Below are positions 10,782-22,910 of a stretch of 64,000 nt of DNA, in pieces. The notes under the pieces were generated by a model, which ran no database searches, was not told the origin of the DNA, and saw only the letters and a program-made list of their open reading frames with translations. A program made the position numbers and the translations under genes. The stretch comes from Saccopteryx bilineata. Its lineage: Eukaryota > Chordata > Mammalia > Chiroptera > Emballonuridae. Each line of letters starts with the position of its first letter. Positions within the stretch are counted from its first letter, which is position 1. The DNA lies in assembly GCF_036850765.1 (NCBI RefSeq), contig NC_089490.1:128368522-128432521 (forward strand), written 5' to 3'.

Positions 10782-13700
10782 CTAGGCAAACCGCACTAGG
10801 CGGCCACTGCTGCAGCTCTGTCCACAGGGCATGCACATTCCGGTGGTCACCGCCAGGTTCCCATTGCAAGGGGTGCCGCAGGCGCTGCCAGTCACTGCCT
10901 GAGAGCCCGACACACAGAGGTCCCCACAGACAACGCCTCCCCGAGAGCTGCTGACACCTGCAGGTAGAGGACAGGGCTTAGTTTAGTCCCTGTGCCAGGG
11001 GGTGGCTAGTGGCTTTTGCCTGCTGATCAGAGCTCACTTCTCTTGTTCAGAGCTCCTCCTCTTCATTTTTATTCCTGGCTTCCGCCCCCTTTGCCCACAC
11101 ACACCTAGGCACTCCTCCCTGCAATCCCTGACCTCAAAGATCGATCCTTAATAAACTGTTAGCCCAGGCCCTTCCTATAGGCAGAAATCGCTATTAAAGT
11201 TATCATAATTGCTCACTGCCACATTCCCCTCTTTCCTTCCAGGACCGTCAGATTGTGGTTGTTTATTTGTAAAGGTTTTATTGAAGCCCAGCCAGAACAA
11301 TTTGTTAAGTATTGCTTATGGCAGTGGCTGCTTTCACATTACAGCGACAGAACTGAGTAGCTGAGACAGAGGTGGCATGGCCGCAATCTTGAAATATTTA
11401 CTGTCTGTCCCTTTAAGAAAAAGTTTGCCCTTCAGGAACTTCAAACCCTTATTTCAGAACCCACAGTATAGACAGACTACTTACAGACATTTACAGCACC
11501 AATGCCTTCACACAACCTGGTGGGGAGAGCAAAGAGACCAAAAATGAGCTGGGGGAAAGCAAAGCTTGCAAATGCCCTCCTCCAAGTACTCCTTATACAT
11601 ATTAGATGAAAGCAACATGCAAATGTGTTCCTGTCTCTTAAGCACAATTTGGGGAGATTGAAGAGACATCCTTCCCGCAGGTGTGGGCCCCACCTGTGCT
11701 CCTCGCCCTCCAGCAGGCGCCTGTAGGTGGCGATCTCGATGTCCAGGCCCAGCTTGGAGTTCATCACCTCCTGGTACTCCTTGAGCAGGCAGGCCATGTC
11801 CTGCTTGGCCTTCTGCAGGGCGGCCTCCAGCTCAGCCAGCTTGCAGCGCGCATCGCTGACGGCCGTCTCGCCCTGCTGCTCAGCCTGGGTCACTGCAGTC
11901 TCCAGCTTGGTGTTCTGGGAGGCGGGGGAGGATTATTAGGGCTCCTGTTCCAGATCTGGGATCAGAGGCCAGACATCCAATGACCACTGATCGTCAGAGG
12001 AAGAAGGGGATTCACCCATTTGTGAGGTCAGGGGTTGCAAATTTGTGTTTCCAGGAGTGTTGGTATAGTGTCTTTAAGTTTTGAAATTTAACACAAAAAT
12101 CCAAATTCCTGGCTTCTCTTGAATAAAATCTAAGGACCTGTGCCCACTGGACCTGCATTTCCATGAGGCCTGCCTCATGTGGATCTGATTAGCTCTGCCC
12201 TTTGTCTTTCTAGATTATGACACCTGAATGCCTTCTGTACAGCGTACTTCACTCATTTAATAACAGCTGAGTGTGTGATCACTGATCGAGAACGATGGGC
12301 CAGAGAGGTGAAATGGCTTACCCCAAATCATGTGGTAAACTAGTGGCAGGGCTGGTTGGAGAACCCCAGTTTCCTGTCCCTCAGACTGGTGCTATTTCCT
12401 CTCACCCTTTATGTACCCAAGACCAGGAAAATCCTAGTCATTCCATTCCCCTACATACTGCTCCCTCACCAAATCCCCCCCCCCCATCCCCAGTTAATGG
12501 AATGGAGAGCATTTTCCATAGAAGAGACTCATCTAATAGTTGATGTTTTCTCCTTTTCCACACTCTGACAAGGTGTCGACCTTGAGTCTGCGGGCTGCAG
12601 GCTCACCCCCTTCTTTTTCTACAGTAAGGGGTGGGCCAGATTTCTGTACCTGGCACTTGGCGTTCTCGACCTCGGCGGTCAGCCTCTGCACCATGCGGTT
12701 CAGCTCGTTGATCTCCTCCTTGGTGCGGCGCAGGGTCTCCCCGTGACGGATCACTGTGGCCTTCATCTCCTCGCACTGGGGGGAAGCAGAGATGCTCATA
12801 GGACACAGGACATGCCATTCCACTGAGCCCCACAGCTGGCACATCTGCTACCCTACCCTAAGAGCTGCCTGCCCTCCCATGCCCTTTTAGCACCCTTCCT
12901 GATAGGGGCCGCGGAAGGGACTCGGGACACTCACCTTGCTGCGGTACCAGGACTCGGCCTCGGCCCGGCTGCGGCTGGCGATGTCGTCATACTGGGCCTT
13001 GATCTCGGCAATGACGCAGTCCATGTTCAGGTCTCGGCTGTTGTCCATCTTGACGATGACCGAGGTGTCTGAGATGTGGGTGTGGAGGACGCGGATTTCC
13101 TGTGGGGCAGGGGCATGGGAAGAGCTTCTTTGACAAGAAACCCACTCTCAGCTACCCACCCTCTCGTGGTCCTTCCTTGTTCTCTTCCCCTGATTTCTTC
13201 ACAGAGTAACTGTCTGAAGCCCCAACCTCCAAGGTAAAGTCTACCCCTCAACCCTGGGACCTCTGAGTGAACCTCGGACCAGAGTCACAAGGCTGAGAGA
13301 AGCCTATGTCTGAAGCTCACTGCTTGACCTTAGTTAGGGCCTCCTGTCTGGATCTGTGGAGGCTAGGACCAGAATTTACCAGTTTGTGATAACTGTCACC
13401 ATAGTAACCAGAAGTACCAGTTTGTCTGGGGCACGGCTGATGAGACAGCAAGCTATACACTTCATCTTGTGACAGTAAATCTGCATTAGGTAACTCAATT
13501 CTGTTCCATCTTCCCCCCTTCAGAGGGTTCAGAAGCCAAAGGGCAGCAAGTGCTTCCCAATGTCTAACTCATATCCTTCTTGCTGCTCCACCGCTCTGTG
13601 GTCCCTCTTACCTCCTCATACAGTTGCCGCAGGAAGTCAATCTCCTGGGTCAGGGCCTCTGCGTTGGCCTGCAGGTCTGATTTGCGCAAGTAGGCACAGT

Positions 13701-16700
13701 CCACGTCCTAAAGGGTAGAGAGTAGCACAAGAATTTCACTGGGGAGACAACACAGAGCTCTACCCCCCCAGGGAGGGCAAACTCCTCGGAGACCCTCCTC
13801 AGCTGTTCATCCCAGTGTCATGGCGAGGAAGTCCTTTAGCAGTTAGAGGGGTCAGAGGCAGCTTTAGGTAAGGGCGGGGGGAGACCTGAGGTTTCCAGGT
13901 ACTTCCTCTGGTCCCTACTGGGATGATGCCTCTAGAATCTACATCTTGTACCATCATTGAAATTTAGGATCTAGTGTAAAATGGTCATTTCTAATGATGG
14001 GTCATTTCTAATGATGATAATCTCATGGATAGACATCTAGATCTGTGGTCAGAGAAGACATCTCAGGAATCAGTTCTGCCCCTTTCAAGCCAGTGTGACT
14101 CAGGGCAAGACCCCTGACCTCTGTGCCTCAGCTTCTTCACAGTAACCCTTGCGTTCCTCATGTGGAGGTGGTTGGAAGGACCTGCTGAGTGTCCATGTGG
14201 TGACACTTGAGCCGAGTCAAGTCTAAGAGGTGAAGCACAACAGCACTGTCTATGCATTTCCCAACTGTTGCTGGTCTGAAGATTTAATGCTTTTCCATTC
14301 ACAAATATTTATTGAGTTCCTACCCTGCTAGGCACAGGGCAGAAATGTGTGGGAAGCCATCGGTCAGATGAGAATTACCTTCAATAGAGGAGAGGATTTG
14401 TAGCAGATAGTGTGCTCTGGTGTCCAGGGCCACCCAGGGAGCATTGGGGAATTTGGAAAAAAGTATAGAAGATAGGTTGGGCTATATAATTCTGGGAGAG
14501 TCGCTCAGCATCTCTGAATTACAGAGTTTCCTCTTGTCTCTGCCCTTGGTTCTGAGTTGTGAGATGAGTATTCTGGGGTCACTCACCTTCTTTAGGGTTA
14601 CAAATTCATTCTCAGCAGTGGCCCTCAGTGCCACCTCCTCTTCATACCTGGGGACAAAGAGCACAGGTTCAGTGGCTAAAGCTTCAATAGGCTGATATTT
14701 GAAGAGAAATAAAAAAATAATTAAAGGCCTAGAAAAACACTCCTGGAACTGGATAATTTGGAGGTGGTTATAGAATCAAGAAGTATTGGATTAGAAAGGA
14801 CCTTATCCATCCCTTTCCTCTTAGATGGGAGACCAAACCTGCCTATGTCACCCAATGCTCTTCCTGATTCAGGAATTCTCATTCATGATGTGGGCTAGGG
14901 TGGGTGCCTTGCACAATTTCCTAGGCCTTTCTGCTTCTGGATTGTAACTCCAAGCAGGGCAGGAAGCCTGCCCTAGGCCTGGTATCCCCCTTCTTACGCT
15001 TCCTCATTACTTTCTTACCCCTCCCCTACCTCAGAGCCCAACACAATACCTGAAATATAGAGTAGGTATCTAACAAATATTTGATGAATTAATGAAATAA
15101 ATACAAACTGATGAGGTAACTAGAGCAGCTCAGACTCTCCAACGTTTAAATTCCAATCCCAGAAAAAAAAATTTTCCCCACAAGCTTTCTGTCACTGTCT
15201 CCTTCCCCTTGGAAAGTTCCTCTATAGTCTAGTCCATATCTACCCTGCTCTGACTGAATCCTATTTCCTTTCTCCAAAATCTCCTCCCTGATGGACTCAC
15301 TTCTTCTTGTAGCCCTCCATCACCTCCTGCACGTGGTTGAGCTCTGAGGCCAGCCTCCCGCTGTCGGCCTCCGCACACTCGGCCTCCCTCCTCAGCGTCT
15401 CCATGTAGCCCTCGAACAGCGGCTCCAGGTTGCTCTCGCAGCACTTGCGGTTCTGGTAGAACTGCCACTTGGTCTCCAGCAGCTTGTTCTGCTGCTCCAG
15501 GAAGCGCACCTGGTGTGGAAGTGGAGAAAAGTTGGTGGAAGGAGCCAGTGTCCTCAGCCTTCCTCAGAGAGCAGGCAGAGTCAAGACAGAACTGGCAGCA
15601 AGTTTTGCAGAGACCAGGGGTGGCCTGCACGGACTCTGCTGGGCTCTCCTGGCCTGAGGATGCACAAGCAGAGTCCTTCTTTCATGATTGCTTGTTCAGG
15701 CCTGAGTGAAGGTCTGTTGAGGTGGGCTTGGATGGAATGAGTGAGAAACTGAGGGCATACATGTTATGCTGGATTACAGTTGGACTGGGGGGACAGGTAG
15801 GGGTGGAGGGAAAGCTTCCTGAAGGAAAGGAATGCAGGGATAGCATAGGATGAAAGCCTTTCACTTTGAGCTCCCCCAGGGCAGGGCTCCTTTATCTATA
15901 TTCTCAGTGTCAAGGTGGGAAGGGCTTCCTAGCTGGGGAGGTCAGAGGGCAGGCTCTCACCAAGCAGGGTGGCTGGGGCCTAGGAAGGCAGAGGGTAGGG
16001 TGGCTTATGGTCTTAGGTGGCCAATTTTTGTTGGACACTCAGATGCCTCTGGAGGCCAGGCAGGTAATAAAATGGGGGAAGATTTTGGAAAGTAGAGAGG
16101 GTGAGAACTGCAGGGAAATGAAGCCTTCAAGCTGTTACTGGAAACCATTCAAACTGGAGAGCTGCAGTGGCAGCTGTGTGTGCACTGCACTGGCCAAGAA
16201 GAACATCTGCAAACGTGATTAGGTTGCTGGCCTCCGGTTTTCCATTTTTCATGTATTTTTCTGGGATTGAGATGTTACTTATCATTTCACCAACTCTATG
16301 AGTACAGCTGAGAGTTCCCTGGTTGGAACAAACTTCCAGAGACAGGGAACCAAGGCTGCTGATATTATATGAGATCATGTGAGGTGGTTTTAGCTGATGG
16401 GGCTGCATCTGTGATGGGAAGTCTCATGGCTGCCTTGGCCCCCATCTTTCCTGTAAAAGTCCTCACCTGGTCACACACTGTACCACACACAGCTCTGGTG
16501 TGGAGAACACTGGGGTCAAGAGAGGACACTGCTGCTCAGCATCACACAGGGACTCAGTGGAGAAGTGGGCGTGGAGCCCAGGCTGCCTGCTCCTAGTCCA
16601 GATTTCCATGCTCTGCTCCTGGCCACCTTTCCCAGGTGTGAGCACAAGTAAGCTCAGGGTGCAGAGTCTGCTGAGGTGGACCTGCTCCTGAGGGAGGGGA

Positions 16701-18002
16701 GAGGGCTAGCTTGACCCCAAGCTTTGGCCCCTCTAGCTCCAGGGGCCTGGGACGCTGGAGAGAGCCTGGGCTTGGAGTCCTGCTCTACCAGCCACTCTTG
16801 GTGGGTCCTTGGGCAGGCTTCTTGCCCTATATCCCTGTCTCCTTTCTATTCTAATTACACTCAAAGGACTGGACTGAGAATGGCAATGATTCTCAAATAT
16901 GAACCCTTCTCAGGCTGACTTCAAAATTTTGCCACCTTGTATTATTTTACTCATGATTTATATATATAAAGGGATTCACTTAACATTTACACTTAAATGA
17001 AGTTTAAGGAGTACGTTTATATTATCACCATAGCCATTATACATTCATAAAAGGAAATCATAAAACACAAATTGTAACAAACTGTTGCCCTAGACAGCTC
17101 TGAACCTTGTTCTCTTTACTAAAAGTGGGAGAGTAGCAAGTATCAGAGGGATGTTAAAGACATATTAGCACCCAATGAGATTTCTTTCTATTTAATCTAA
17201 AGGACTGAAACATTCATGAAAGGAGATGAATTTTCTCAAGCATTTCAATGTTATTTAATGCTTTAATACATCACCTACAATTTTCATATAAAATATCAGC
17301 ACTTCCCATTCCCTATTTCTAGAGATACTGCCTGGGAATTTCCAGATCCTCCCAGGACTTCCAGGCTCAGGAAGGGTGTGCTCAAGAACACCCACCTGGT
17401 CTGTGCGGAGCCTGCCTGCCTGCACAGAGGTTGTAATTAATAACAGTGCTGTCACATCAGGAACCCCTGCCTAATACATCTCTGTCTGCGCTCTGGATGT
17501 GTGTCCTCTCTTCCCTTAGATTCGGAGCTCACTGGACCACATCTCTCTGCTCCTGACTCCGTTTCAGTGCCCCGCCCAGGACTGGAGGTTCATGAGAGGG
17601 TTGATCAGGGACACCCACCTTGTCGATGAAGGCAGCGAACCTGCTGTTGAGACACTTGATCTGCTCCTTCTCCTCATGCTTCACGCACTGCGCGTCGGGG
17701 TCGATCTCCAGGTTGAGGGGGGTGAGGAGGCTCTCGTTGACCGACACGGTGGTGATGCAGGGCGGGCTGGGTCCGCACACGCCGCCGGAGCGGTACCCGA
17801 AGCTGCGGCCGCAGGAGCCGGAGCGGAAGCCCCCGCACATGCTCTGGCTGCCCAAGGTCCCGGGGAGGCCGCGGTAGCAGGAGAGGCCGCGGTAGGGGGC
17901 GGCGGTGATGCAGCAGCGGCCGGGCCGGGGCCCACAGGCCGAGGCGCAGCTGAAGGCGCGGAGCCCGCAGGGGCCGCCGAGGCGGGTGGACAGGCAGGAC
18001 AT
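10782..18002 (-). CDS. Type II hair (cuticular) keratin, KRT87-position paralogue, complete
   Basis: Nine exons: 17619-18002, 15301-15509, 14587-14647, 13612-13707, 12935-13099, 12650-12775, 11694-11914, 11485-11516, 10782-10957. They sum to 1470 bp (489 aa), all with AG/GT borders and no stop. Head residues 1-110 are Cys/Gly-rich ([13 protein letters not shown]). The rod runs from [12 protein letters not shown] to LLEGEEHR (about 111-421) and shows FAAFIDK and [13 protein letters not shown]. The tail reads [19 protein letters not shown] and ends GRLVRFA, an ending I associate with KRT85. The start at 18002 has context ACCATGT; an in-frame ATG at 18044 lies close to the TATA-like box and is probably untranscribed. 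Between KRT7 and KRT81, human has the pseudogene KRT87P, so this is probably its working counterpart. Exons 1, 2, 5, 6 and 7 are nearly identical to KRT81 but the introns are not. Expected role: partner of type I hair keratins in the hair cortex or cuticle. Confidence 0.9.
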
Positions 18003-18057
18003 GGTGCGGCGGCGGCAGTGGCAACGGCGGGCTCTGATCCCCAAAGTCCGCGTGGCG

Positions 18058-18066
18058 CCATATATC
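18058..18066 (-). promoter_or_regulatory. TATA-like box, KRT87-position gene
   Basis: - strand GATATATGG, about 56 bases before the chosen ATG. It aligns with the TATA boxes of KRT81 and KRT86 relative to the upstream CCAAGC element. Confidence 0.5.
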
Positions 18067-18106
18067 GCGGCATGCTGGCCCGGGGAGGGAGCGCTCAGCC
18101 AGCGCG

Positions 18107-18119
18107 TTTACGAGCTTGG
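18107..18119 (-). promoter_or_regulatory. Shared promoter element CCAAGCTCGTAAA
   Basis: Matches CCAAGCTCATAAA before KRT81 and CCAAGCCCATAAA before KRT86, each 53-60 bases upstream of its TATA-like box. Confidence 0.5.
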
Positions 18120-18494
18120 AGGTCGGCCCTCGCGCCGGGTCCCGCCGGGAATCAAAGTGAGCCGGCTGCCCGGCCGCCTCCATAAAACAGCGTTCGCCCC
18201 GCGCCCGCGCTTTATGGGTCCGGGAAGTGCCTGGTCAGCTCTGCCCGCCCTGCGCCACCGTCTCTGGGCCAGCCCATTACGCCCCTCTGCTGGACTCAGC
18301 CTGGGTGGTGCTGGATCTGTGGCTCCATCCTCGGGCTCGGCCGCTGGACACACCCGGCCCCTCCTTGGGTCCCAGCCCTGCGAGACCCCTCTTCAGGCTG
18401 AGAGTCCTAGGTCTGAGTTATCTGTGTATCTCCATATGGTGTGGGGGCCAGTGTGTTTGTATGTGTTGAAGGGCCGGGGGCTCTGAAGTCAGTC

Positions 18495-18665
18495 CTGCAT
18501 TTTCTTGTCGTGACCTTGGAAGGTGAATATAACCTTTCCGAACGCAGTTTCCTCATGTGCAAAATAAGAATAACAATAACCCATCTGAGAGTTGTTGGGA
18601 GGACCTAATGAGATAATGGACGGGAAAGCATTTAAGGCCTTACCTAGCACTTAAGAAAAGCTCCA
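18495..18665 (+). repeat. MIR-like old SINE
   Basis: Sense MIR pattern: 'cagtttcctcatgtgcaaaa', 'cctaatgagataatgg', 'ccttacctagcacttaagaa'. Confidence 0.5.
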
Positions 18666-18869
18666 TAAATGTTTGTTTGTTCTGTTTATTCTACAAATTA
18701 GTAATTTGCCATTTATCCTGCCTCCCTTTGGGCAAAAACTTTCTCTTCTATCAGAACTCAGCTTGCTTCTCTCCTTGTAAGTTTCTCATCCCTCCTTTAC
18801 CCCCCTTATCCTCCCCAGAATTGTTTCCTGTACCCCTCTGCACTCTGCAAGGTGGAGAGGAGGGAGCGG

Positions 18870-19030
18870 CATTTATGGAGTGCCTGCAGTGTGTGAGGGC
18901 TTTACAACGCATTATTTCATCTAACCCCCAAACCTCCTTCTGACGTTTGCTTAGGAAGGCTCAGTGACTTGTTCCAGGTCACACATAGAAGGCTCCATAG
19001 AGAAGCAGAGTCAAAATCTGAAGGCTGACC
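18870..19030 (-). repeat. MIR-like old SINE
   Basis: Antisense MIR pattern: 'ggagtgcctgcagtgtgtga', 'gcattatttcatctaacc', 'tgttccaggtcacacataga'. Confidence 0.45.
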
Positions 19031-19300
19031 CCCAGCCCTCCCCCATGTCTGAGTCACAGGGCTGAAGGGGTTGAATTCCTCTAGGAGGCAGGAGCCCGGA
19101 CTGCCAAGCTTTGGGCTTTTAGAGAAATCCACCTAATCCAGCCTTTACTTCAAGTGATGCTTGGTCATGACCACCAATTCCAGAAGGCCAAGTCTATCAT
19201 AATGGAAGTTAATTATGTGTTCAGTTATGGACAGAGGAAACCAAAATGTGAACTCAGCAGTCAGTATTAAAAAGAAACAGGCAAATCATCCTTAGCTTCC

Positions 19301-19613
19301 TTTTTTTTTTTTTTTTTTTTTTTTGGTGACAGAGATAGAGAGAGAGACAGACAGCAGACAGGAAGTGAGAGAGATGAGAAGCATCAATTCTTTGTTGCAG
19401 CACCTTAGCTGTTATTGATTGCTTTTCTCATATGTGCCTTGATGGGGTGGGGGGCTACAGCAGAGCGAGTGACCCCTTGCTCAAGCCAGCGATCTTGGGC
19501 TCAAGCTGGCAAGCCTTGCTCAAGCCAGATGAGCCCGTGCTCAAGCCTCAGTGTTTTGAACCTGGGTCTTCCGCGTCTGATGCTCTATCCACTGCACCAA
19601 CCTCTGGTCAGGC
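19301..19613 (-). mobile_element. tRNA-derived bat SINE, family II
   Basis: T-run (the A-tail of a - strand copy), 'gagatgagaagcatcaattc', 'ctcatatgtgccttgatggg', repeated 'ctcaagcc' and a tRNA-like end with 'ctctatccactgcaccaacc'. Flanked by the 10-bp duplication CTTAGCTTCC at 19291-19300 and 19614-19623. Confidence 0.9.
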
Positions 19614-20607
19614 CTTAGCTTCCATCTTTAAATATGAGTTATTATTGTGTGAAGGGTAATTAAATCCTGGAACTCCAAAGGTACCATGCCACCTGTGCCT
19701 GGCTTTGAGCTGCCTGGCATATTATTTCCAGGGAGTGCCACATTGCTCCCTTTTCTGTCTTTCCTACATTCTTAAGGGCCTGAATCCCTTTGGTTCAACC
19801 TTGTTTTGTGGGAGTTTCAGCCCAACTTTAGTTCTGTCCTCTGTAGAAGATGGAGCCCAGCTCCACAGTGTCTTAAACTTTCCCTTTCTGTTGCAGCTGG
19901 AGTCAGTCATAAGCTGTGCAACCCATAGCTTTAGGATGATGTATTCTTACTCCAAATTTCCCCAGGGAATGGTAGTATTGGAAATGTCTTCCTTTCATGA
20001 GAGGAAATGGACTTACGCTGAAGCATGGAGGACTTAAATTCATCTTATGGAGGCGCTTACATGATGCTTGCTTGGACCTTTCTGGGTTTTGGTGGATAGA
20101 GTGATTGGACCTTCTGGGTTATCACAATTGATGAGGTTAATAATCAGTCTTTGTCCACATAGATAATTTAGTGCATTAAAACCCAGAGAGAACAGAAGGC
20201 TGCAGGTTTATTTGTGCCCACTAAGAACACAACCCAAAGGGAATTGAAACAATCCCCCAAAGTGTCAGTACTAGTCCCTGACCTAACCTCAGGGAAACAT
20301 GCTCCCTGGTGTCCCCTTTATTATTCTGGGAATCCAAGTGAGAGAGATGAGCTGAGCATGCAGTCAGACACACTGAGGAGGAGATTTCCCCACAGAGAGG
20401 GTTGGAAGTTACACTTCCTTGGGGAAGAGGAGAGCTGCTCCATTTTTGGTCAGATCTTCTATCAATCATTTCCTTACCTCTTTTATCTCCAGTCTGCAGA
20501 TCTATTGAGGAAAAGCAAATGCTCTGTCTTGGTTGTCAGTTATCTTCTAAACCCCATCCCCCCTTCTCCACCAGAGACCTCTAGGAGCCAATTCAAGACA
20601 GGGAGCA

Positions 20608-21010
20608 GCCCTGGCCGGTTGGTTCAGCGGTAGAGCGTCGGCCTAGCGTGCGGAGGACCCGGGTTCGATTCCCGGCCAGGGCACACAGGAGAAGCGCCCA
20701 TTTGCTTCTCCACCCCTCCGCTGCGCTTTCCTCTCTGTCTCTCTCTTCCCCTCCCGCAGTCAAGGCTCCATTGGAGCAGAGATGGCCCGGGCGCTGGGCA
20801 TGGCTCTGTGGCCTCTGCCTCAGGCGCTAGAGTGGCTCTGGTCGCAATATGGCGACGCCCAGGATGGGCAGAGCATCGCCCCCTGGGGGGCAGAGCACCA
20901 CCCCTGGTGGGCGTGCCGGGTGGATCCCGGTCGGGCGCATGCGGGAGTCTGTCTGACTGTCTCTCCCTGTTTCCAGCTTCAGAAAAATGAAAAAAAAAAA
21001 AAAAAAAAAA
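20608..21010 (+). mobile_element. tRNA-derived bat SINE, family I, full length and young-looking
   Basis: Head 'ccctggccggttggttcagc', intact box B 'gggttcgattcccggccagg', a GC-rich body with 'gggtggatcccggtcgggcg' and a long A-tail. Target duplication gacagggagca/gacggggagca at 20597-20607 and 21011-21021. Confidence 0.93.
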
Positions 21011-21699
21011 GACGGGGAGCAAACACCCGCTGAGCGCTCAGTGGGAAACAGGCTTAGAACAAGAAGAAGGAGACTGCAGTCCCCAAGCACGGCAGGCAAG
21101 CACAGAGGACCTTGATACAAAGAAGCAGGGTGTCTGGCTGTAATGGAGGAACACTACACCAGGGGCCTTGGTGGGAGAGCAAGCCTCCAGTTCATGGGCT
21201 TGGGGCTAGAGGTCAAGGCAGAATCCTTGGAGAAGAGTCAATATGATTGGGCTTGAAGAATGGTAAAGAATTGGATGTGCTGAGATGAGAGGGGGAAGGG
21301 AGTGATGTCAGCAAAGACAAAGCAACCGAGACTATAGGTGTGAAAGGAAGAGCTGACAGTCCACCTTTGCTGAAAAATAGATGGAGGAGGGCAGGGGGGA
21401 AGGGGGCAAATTGGGGCTAGATGGTGGATATGGTGGACAGATGGGGTAGTCTGAGAATGTCAAGCTGAGCCCTGGAGGTACTTGACCCAGAGAGGGCCAT
21501 GATCAGAAGTGTGAGAGCCAATGGGACTTGGGGGTAGTATATGGAGTGTATGTGTGTGAAAGTGTGCACATGTACGTTTAGTGTTGGTAGCCCAAGACAT
21601 CATTATGAAACATGTTGAACATCATTGTGCCCATTTTAGAAATACATTTCTTCTTTCTCCATGATGTAGTCGGTCAAGAGTGTTTCTGGAATCAGACAC

Positions 21700-21895
21700 A
21701 ACTAGGTATAAGCCACTTGCAATCTGGGTGGAAAATTATGTAACTTCTCTAAACCTCAGTTTTCTTTGTATCTAGAATGGAAATATAAAACTTGCTCAGG
21801 GATGTGGTGAAGATAAAGTAGTGAGGTGCGTATATAGAGCACTCATAGTTTGCCTGGTGCATAGTAAGTGGTGAATAAATTCTAGCTGCTGTTAT
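21700..21895 (+). repeat. MIR-like old SINE
   Basis: Sense MIR pattern: 'cttctctaaacctcagtttt', 'tgcctggtgcatagtaagtg', 'gtgaataaattctagctg'. Confidence 0.55.
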
Positions 21896-22065
21896 TGTTG
21901 TTTCCCCTTTATTGCCCATGGGTTACCCCAGGTGCCTGCCCTTGTAGCCATTCCCAGCCTCCCCCACCCCCCATGTTAGCCTGCTCTTCCAGGTTTGGGG
22001 GCTGTTTGGGACCAGCTCCCCATACTCACCAAGGGTTCTGAGTTATCATTATTGTCCCTGTGCAG

Positions 22066-22178
22066 GTGTGAACAACTCCCAGGGCAACGCTGCTTGTTGG
22101 GACCCCTCTGCCACCTGTAGCTGTGGCACCAGACACAGTGGGAAGAGAGCCTGTAGCAGCAGCTGTAGGAAATACTAA
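22066..22178 (+). pseudogene. Isolated last exon of a type II hair keratin
   Basis: After an acceptor (ccctgtgcag) and in the phase used by hair-keratin exon 9, the exon reads CVNNSQGNAACWDPSATCSC and ends CSSSCRKY followed by TAA. The Cys-rich composition and the SCRKY end match hair-keratin tails (KRT81 here ends SSCRRC). It is much shorter than normal and lacks the [14 protein letters not shown] segment. No exon 1-8 was found upstream on this strand, so it is an orphan relic. It lies between two outward-facing keratin loci, where the human cluster also has keratin pseudogenes. Confidence 0.65.
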
Positions 22179-22563
22179 GGTGGCTGGGCTTGAGGCAACA
22201 CCGAGCCCCCAGCCCTCTCCCTCTTCCTAAGGATCCCAGCTGGCCCTTGTGCACAACCCAACCACATGCAGCCTGGTGGCAGGTACAACTGGTTGATCTC
22301 ACCTTGACCCAGCTCCCCTGCTCTCCACTTCTCATTTCTCGTGTGGGAACCCTGCTCCTTGTCTCCTGACTCCCCTAGGCCGAGGAAGGCTACTGGAGGA
22401 GTGACATGTGGATGCATTCCGTTTGAAGATTCCGGGCTGTCAGAACCCACTAAGAGGACAGCCCCTCAGCCCCCACCTCCCGACCTTCTCCTTCCCTTGA
22501 ACTCTTCCTCTTCCTTTCCTTTCCCAGATCAAAGAGGTTTTCTCTTTGCTGTCTGTGTTTAAA

Positions 22564-22569
22564 AATAAA
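22564..22569 (+). terminator. Polyadenylation signal of the orphan last exon
   Basis: AATAAA in 'gtttaaaaataaaatcac', about 390 bases after the TAA. This spacing resembles the KRT81 3'UTR. Confidence 0.5.
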
Positions 22570-22910
22570 ATCACATCGTTCCTGTCATGCTGGCAGTCCT
22601 TCTTGTCTATTATTTCAAGCCTGGAGGGGAGGGAGGGCATTCCTTGTGGTGGGGACTGCTGGGGTCATACCAGCTATTCATTCTTTGGTGCTCTGATGGC
22701 TCAGGCATCCCCGAGGTAAATCTCAAGTGCTGGGAAGTGTCTGGCATAGTGTCTTGTAACAGGCACTGAGCAATGTTAAGAGAACAAATTATTTCTAAGA
22801 TTTCCAATTTCCCATAGGCCAAGAATAAAATTGCTACAAATTAAGATGTGTTGGAGAGGATGTAATTTTTTTTTTATGTATTGCTGATTAAAATATAAAT
22901 GGTTATTATA

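Larger units (their letters stand above)
17640..18390. promoter_or_regulatory. CpG-rich exon 1 and promoter of the KRT87-position gene
   Basis: Dense CpG and very high GC across exon 1 and about 390 bases upstream. KRT81 and KRT86 are CpG-rich only inside exon 1; their upstream sequence is AT-richer. This may reflect a different promoter history. Confidence 0.5.

Noticed and set aside
17592..18185. 197-codon + strand open frame rich in Gly/Ala/Glu
   Set aside because: Antisense shadow of keratin exon 1; the same shadow recurs opposite the KRT81 and KRT86 first exons.
20608..20700. tRNA-gene-like sequence with A and B boxes
   Set aside because: It is the head of a SINE with a target duplication; the same head recurs in the other SINEs.
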